NCBI GenBank assembly: GCA_023260495.1
Contig: JALQVB010000060.1
Coordinates: 1 to 5,822, forward strand
DNA length: 5,822 nt
Direction: 5' to 3'
Source: Aquiluna sp.
GTDB lineage: Bacteria; Actinomycetota; Actinomycetes; Actinomycetales; Microbacteriaceae
The position numbers and the translations under genes were made by a program. Below the pieces are notes generated by a model, which saw only the letters and a program-made list of their open reading frames with translations, ran no database searches and had not been told where the DNA came from. Positions 5,685 to 5,822 of this stretch are shown here, one piece after another. Numbering within the stretch: position 1 is the first letter of the stretch; each line of letters begins with the position of its first letter.

Positions 5685-5795
5685 CTAACGCTGCCCCTTG
5701 AATAGGCGGTAGAGAACCAGTGCCGAGATTCCAGCAATGGCAACCGAGGCGAGCACAAGAAGTCCTGTGAATACAAGTTCAATGGCAAGAAGCAT
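5685..5795 (-). CDS. 36-residue single-pass membrane peptide
   Basis: A short reading frame from ATG 5795 to TAG 5685-5687 encodes 36 residues. It starts MLLAIELVFTGLLVLASVAI, continues hydrophobic to about residue 29, and ends with a positive tail YRLFKGQR. This is the pattern of a single transmembrane helix with the C-terminus in the cytoplasm by the positive-inside rule. I do not recognise the family. Support for a real gene: the stop is two bases before the TTG start of the nitrobindin-like gene, the hydrophobic design is uninterrupted, and a -10-like TAGACT stands six bases before the ATG, as expected for a leaderless transcript (there is no Shine-Dalgarno). It would be the first gene of the membrane peptide - nitrobindin - ygfZ - gpmA run. 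Conservation cannot be judged from the window. Confidence 0.6.
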   Translation of the reverse strand: MLLAIELVFTGLLVLASVAIAGISALVLYRLFKGQR

Positions 5796-5801
5796 GGGGA
5801 A

Positions 5802-5807
5802 AGTCTA
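5802..5807 (-). promoter_or_regulatory. -10 element of a leaderless promoter for the right-hand operon
   Basis: The minus strand reads TAGACT, four of six matches to TATAAT and a fit to the actinobacterial TANNNT consensus. Six bases (TTCCCC) separate it from the ATG at 5795, so transcription would begin at the start codon itself. The -35 region would lie beyond the right edge of the window. Confidence 0.45.
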
Positions 5808-5822
5808 ACTTGCCAGACTCAC

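Overview
The window looks like core chromosome from a moderate-GC actinobacterium, most likely an aquatic or small-genome member of Microbacteriaceae. Evidence: a CarD-type RNA polymerase regulator divergent from a short lipoprotein gene (the carD/lpqE arrangement of actinobacteria), a SenX3/RegX3-type two-component pair beside phoU and gpmA (mycobacteria also keep gpm1 next to senX3-regX3), actinobacterial-type nitrobindin and YgfZ proteins, and very tight gene packing. The placement is inferred from gene content and protein style, not from a phylogenetic marker.

Layout, left to right. (1) 1-263, minus: the first 87 residues of CarD, running off the left edge and carrying a loop insertion. 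(2) 264-337: a short divergent promoter region with a good extended -10 for carD and an inverted repeat abutting the lipoprotein start. (3) 338-823, plus: a small exported lipoprotein, LpqE-like. (4) 820-2564, minus: senX3-regX3, a histidine kinase and OmpR-type response regulator joined by an ATGA overlap; regX3 shares the four bases CTAG as back-to-back stop codons with the lipoprotein gene. (5) 2565-2721: the divergent senX3/phoU region with short repeats that may be a RegX3 operator. (6) 2722-3360, plus: phoU. (7) 3364-5795, minus: a compact run of a 36-residue membrane peptide, a nitrobindin-like beta-barrel protein, ygfZ and gpmA, probably one transcript, with a leaderless-type promoter at the right edge.

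How the genes fit together. SenX3, RegX3 and PhoU form a phosphate-responsive signalling module; the Pst transporter that PhoU normally couples to is not in the window. GpmA is a central glycolytic enzyme and a conserved neighbour of this module. Nitrobindin (heme / reactive nitrogen) and YgfZ (folate-binding Fe-S maintenance protein) overlap by 8 bases and may share a role in protecting or repairing metal cofactors.

I see no mobile element, tRNA, rRNA, CRISPR array or defence system, and no gene-free stretch over 300 bases. The points most worth a second look are a SenX3 kinase with no transmembrane segments, a CarD with about 17 extra residues inside its RNA polymerase-interaction domain, and the short membrane-peptide gene at the right edge.
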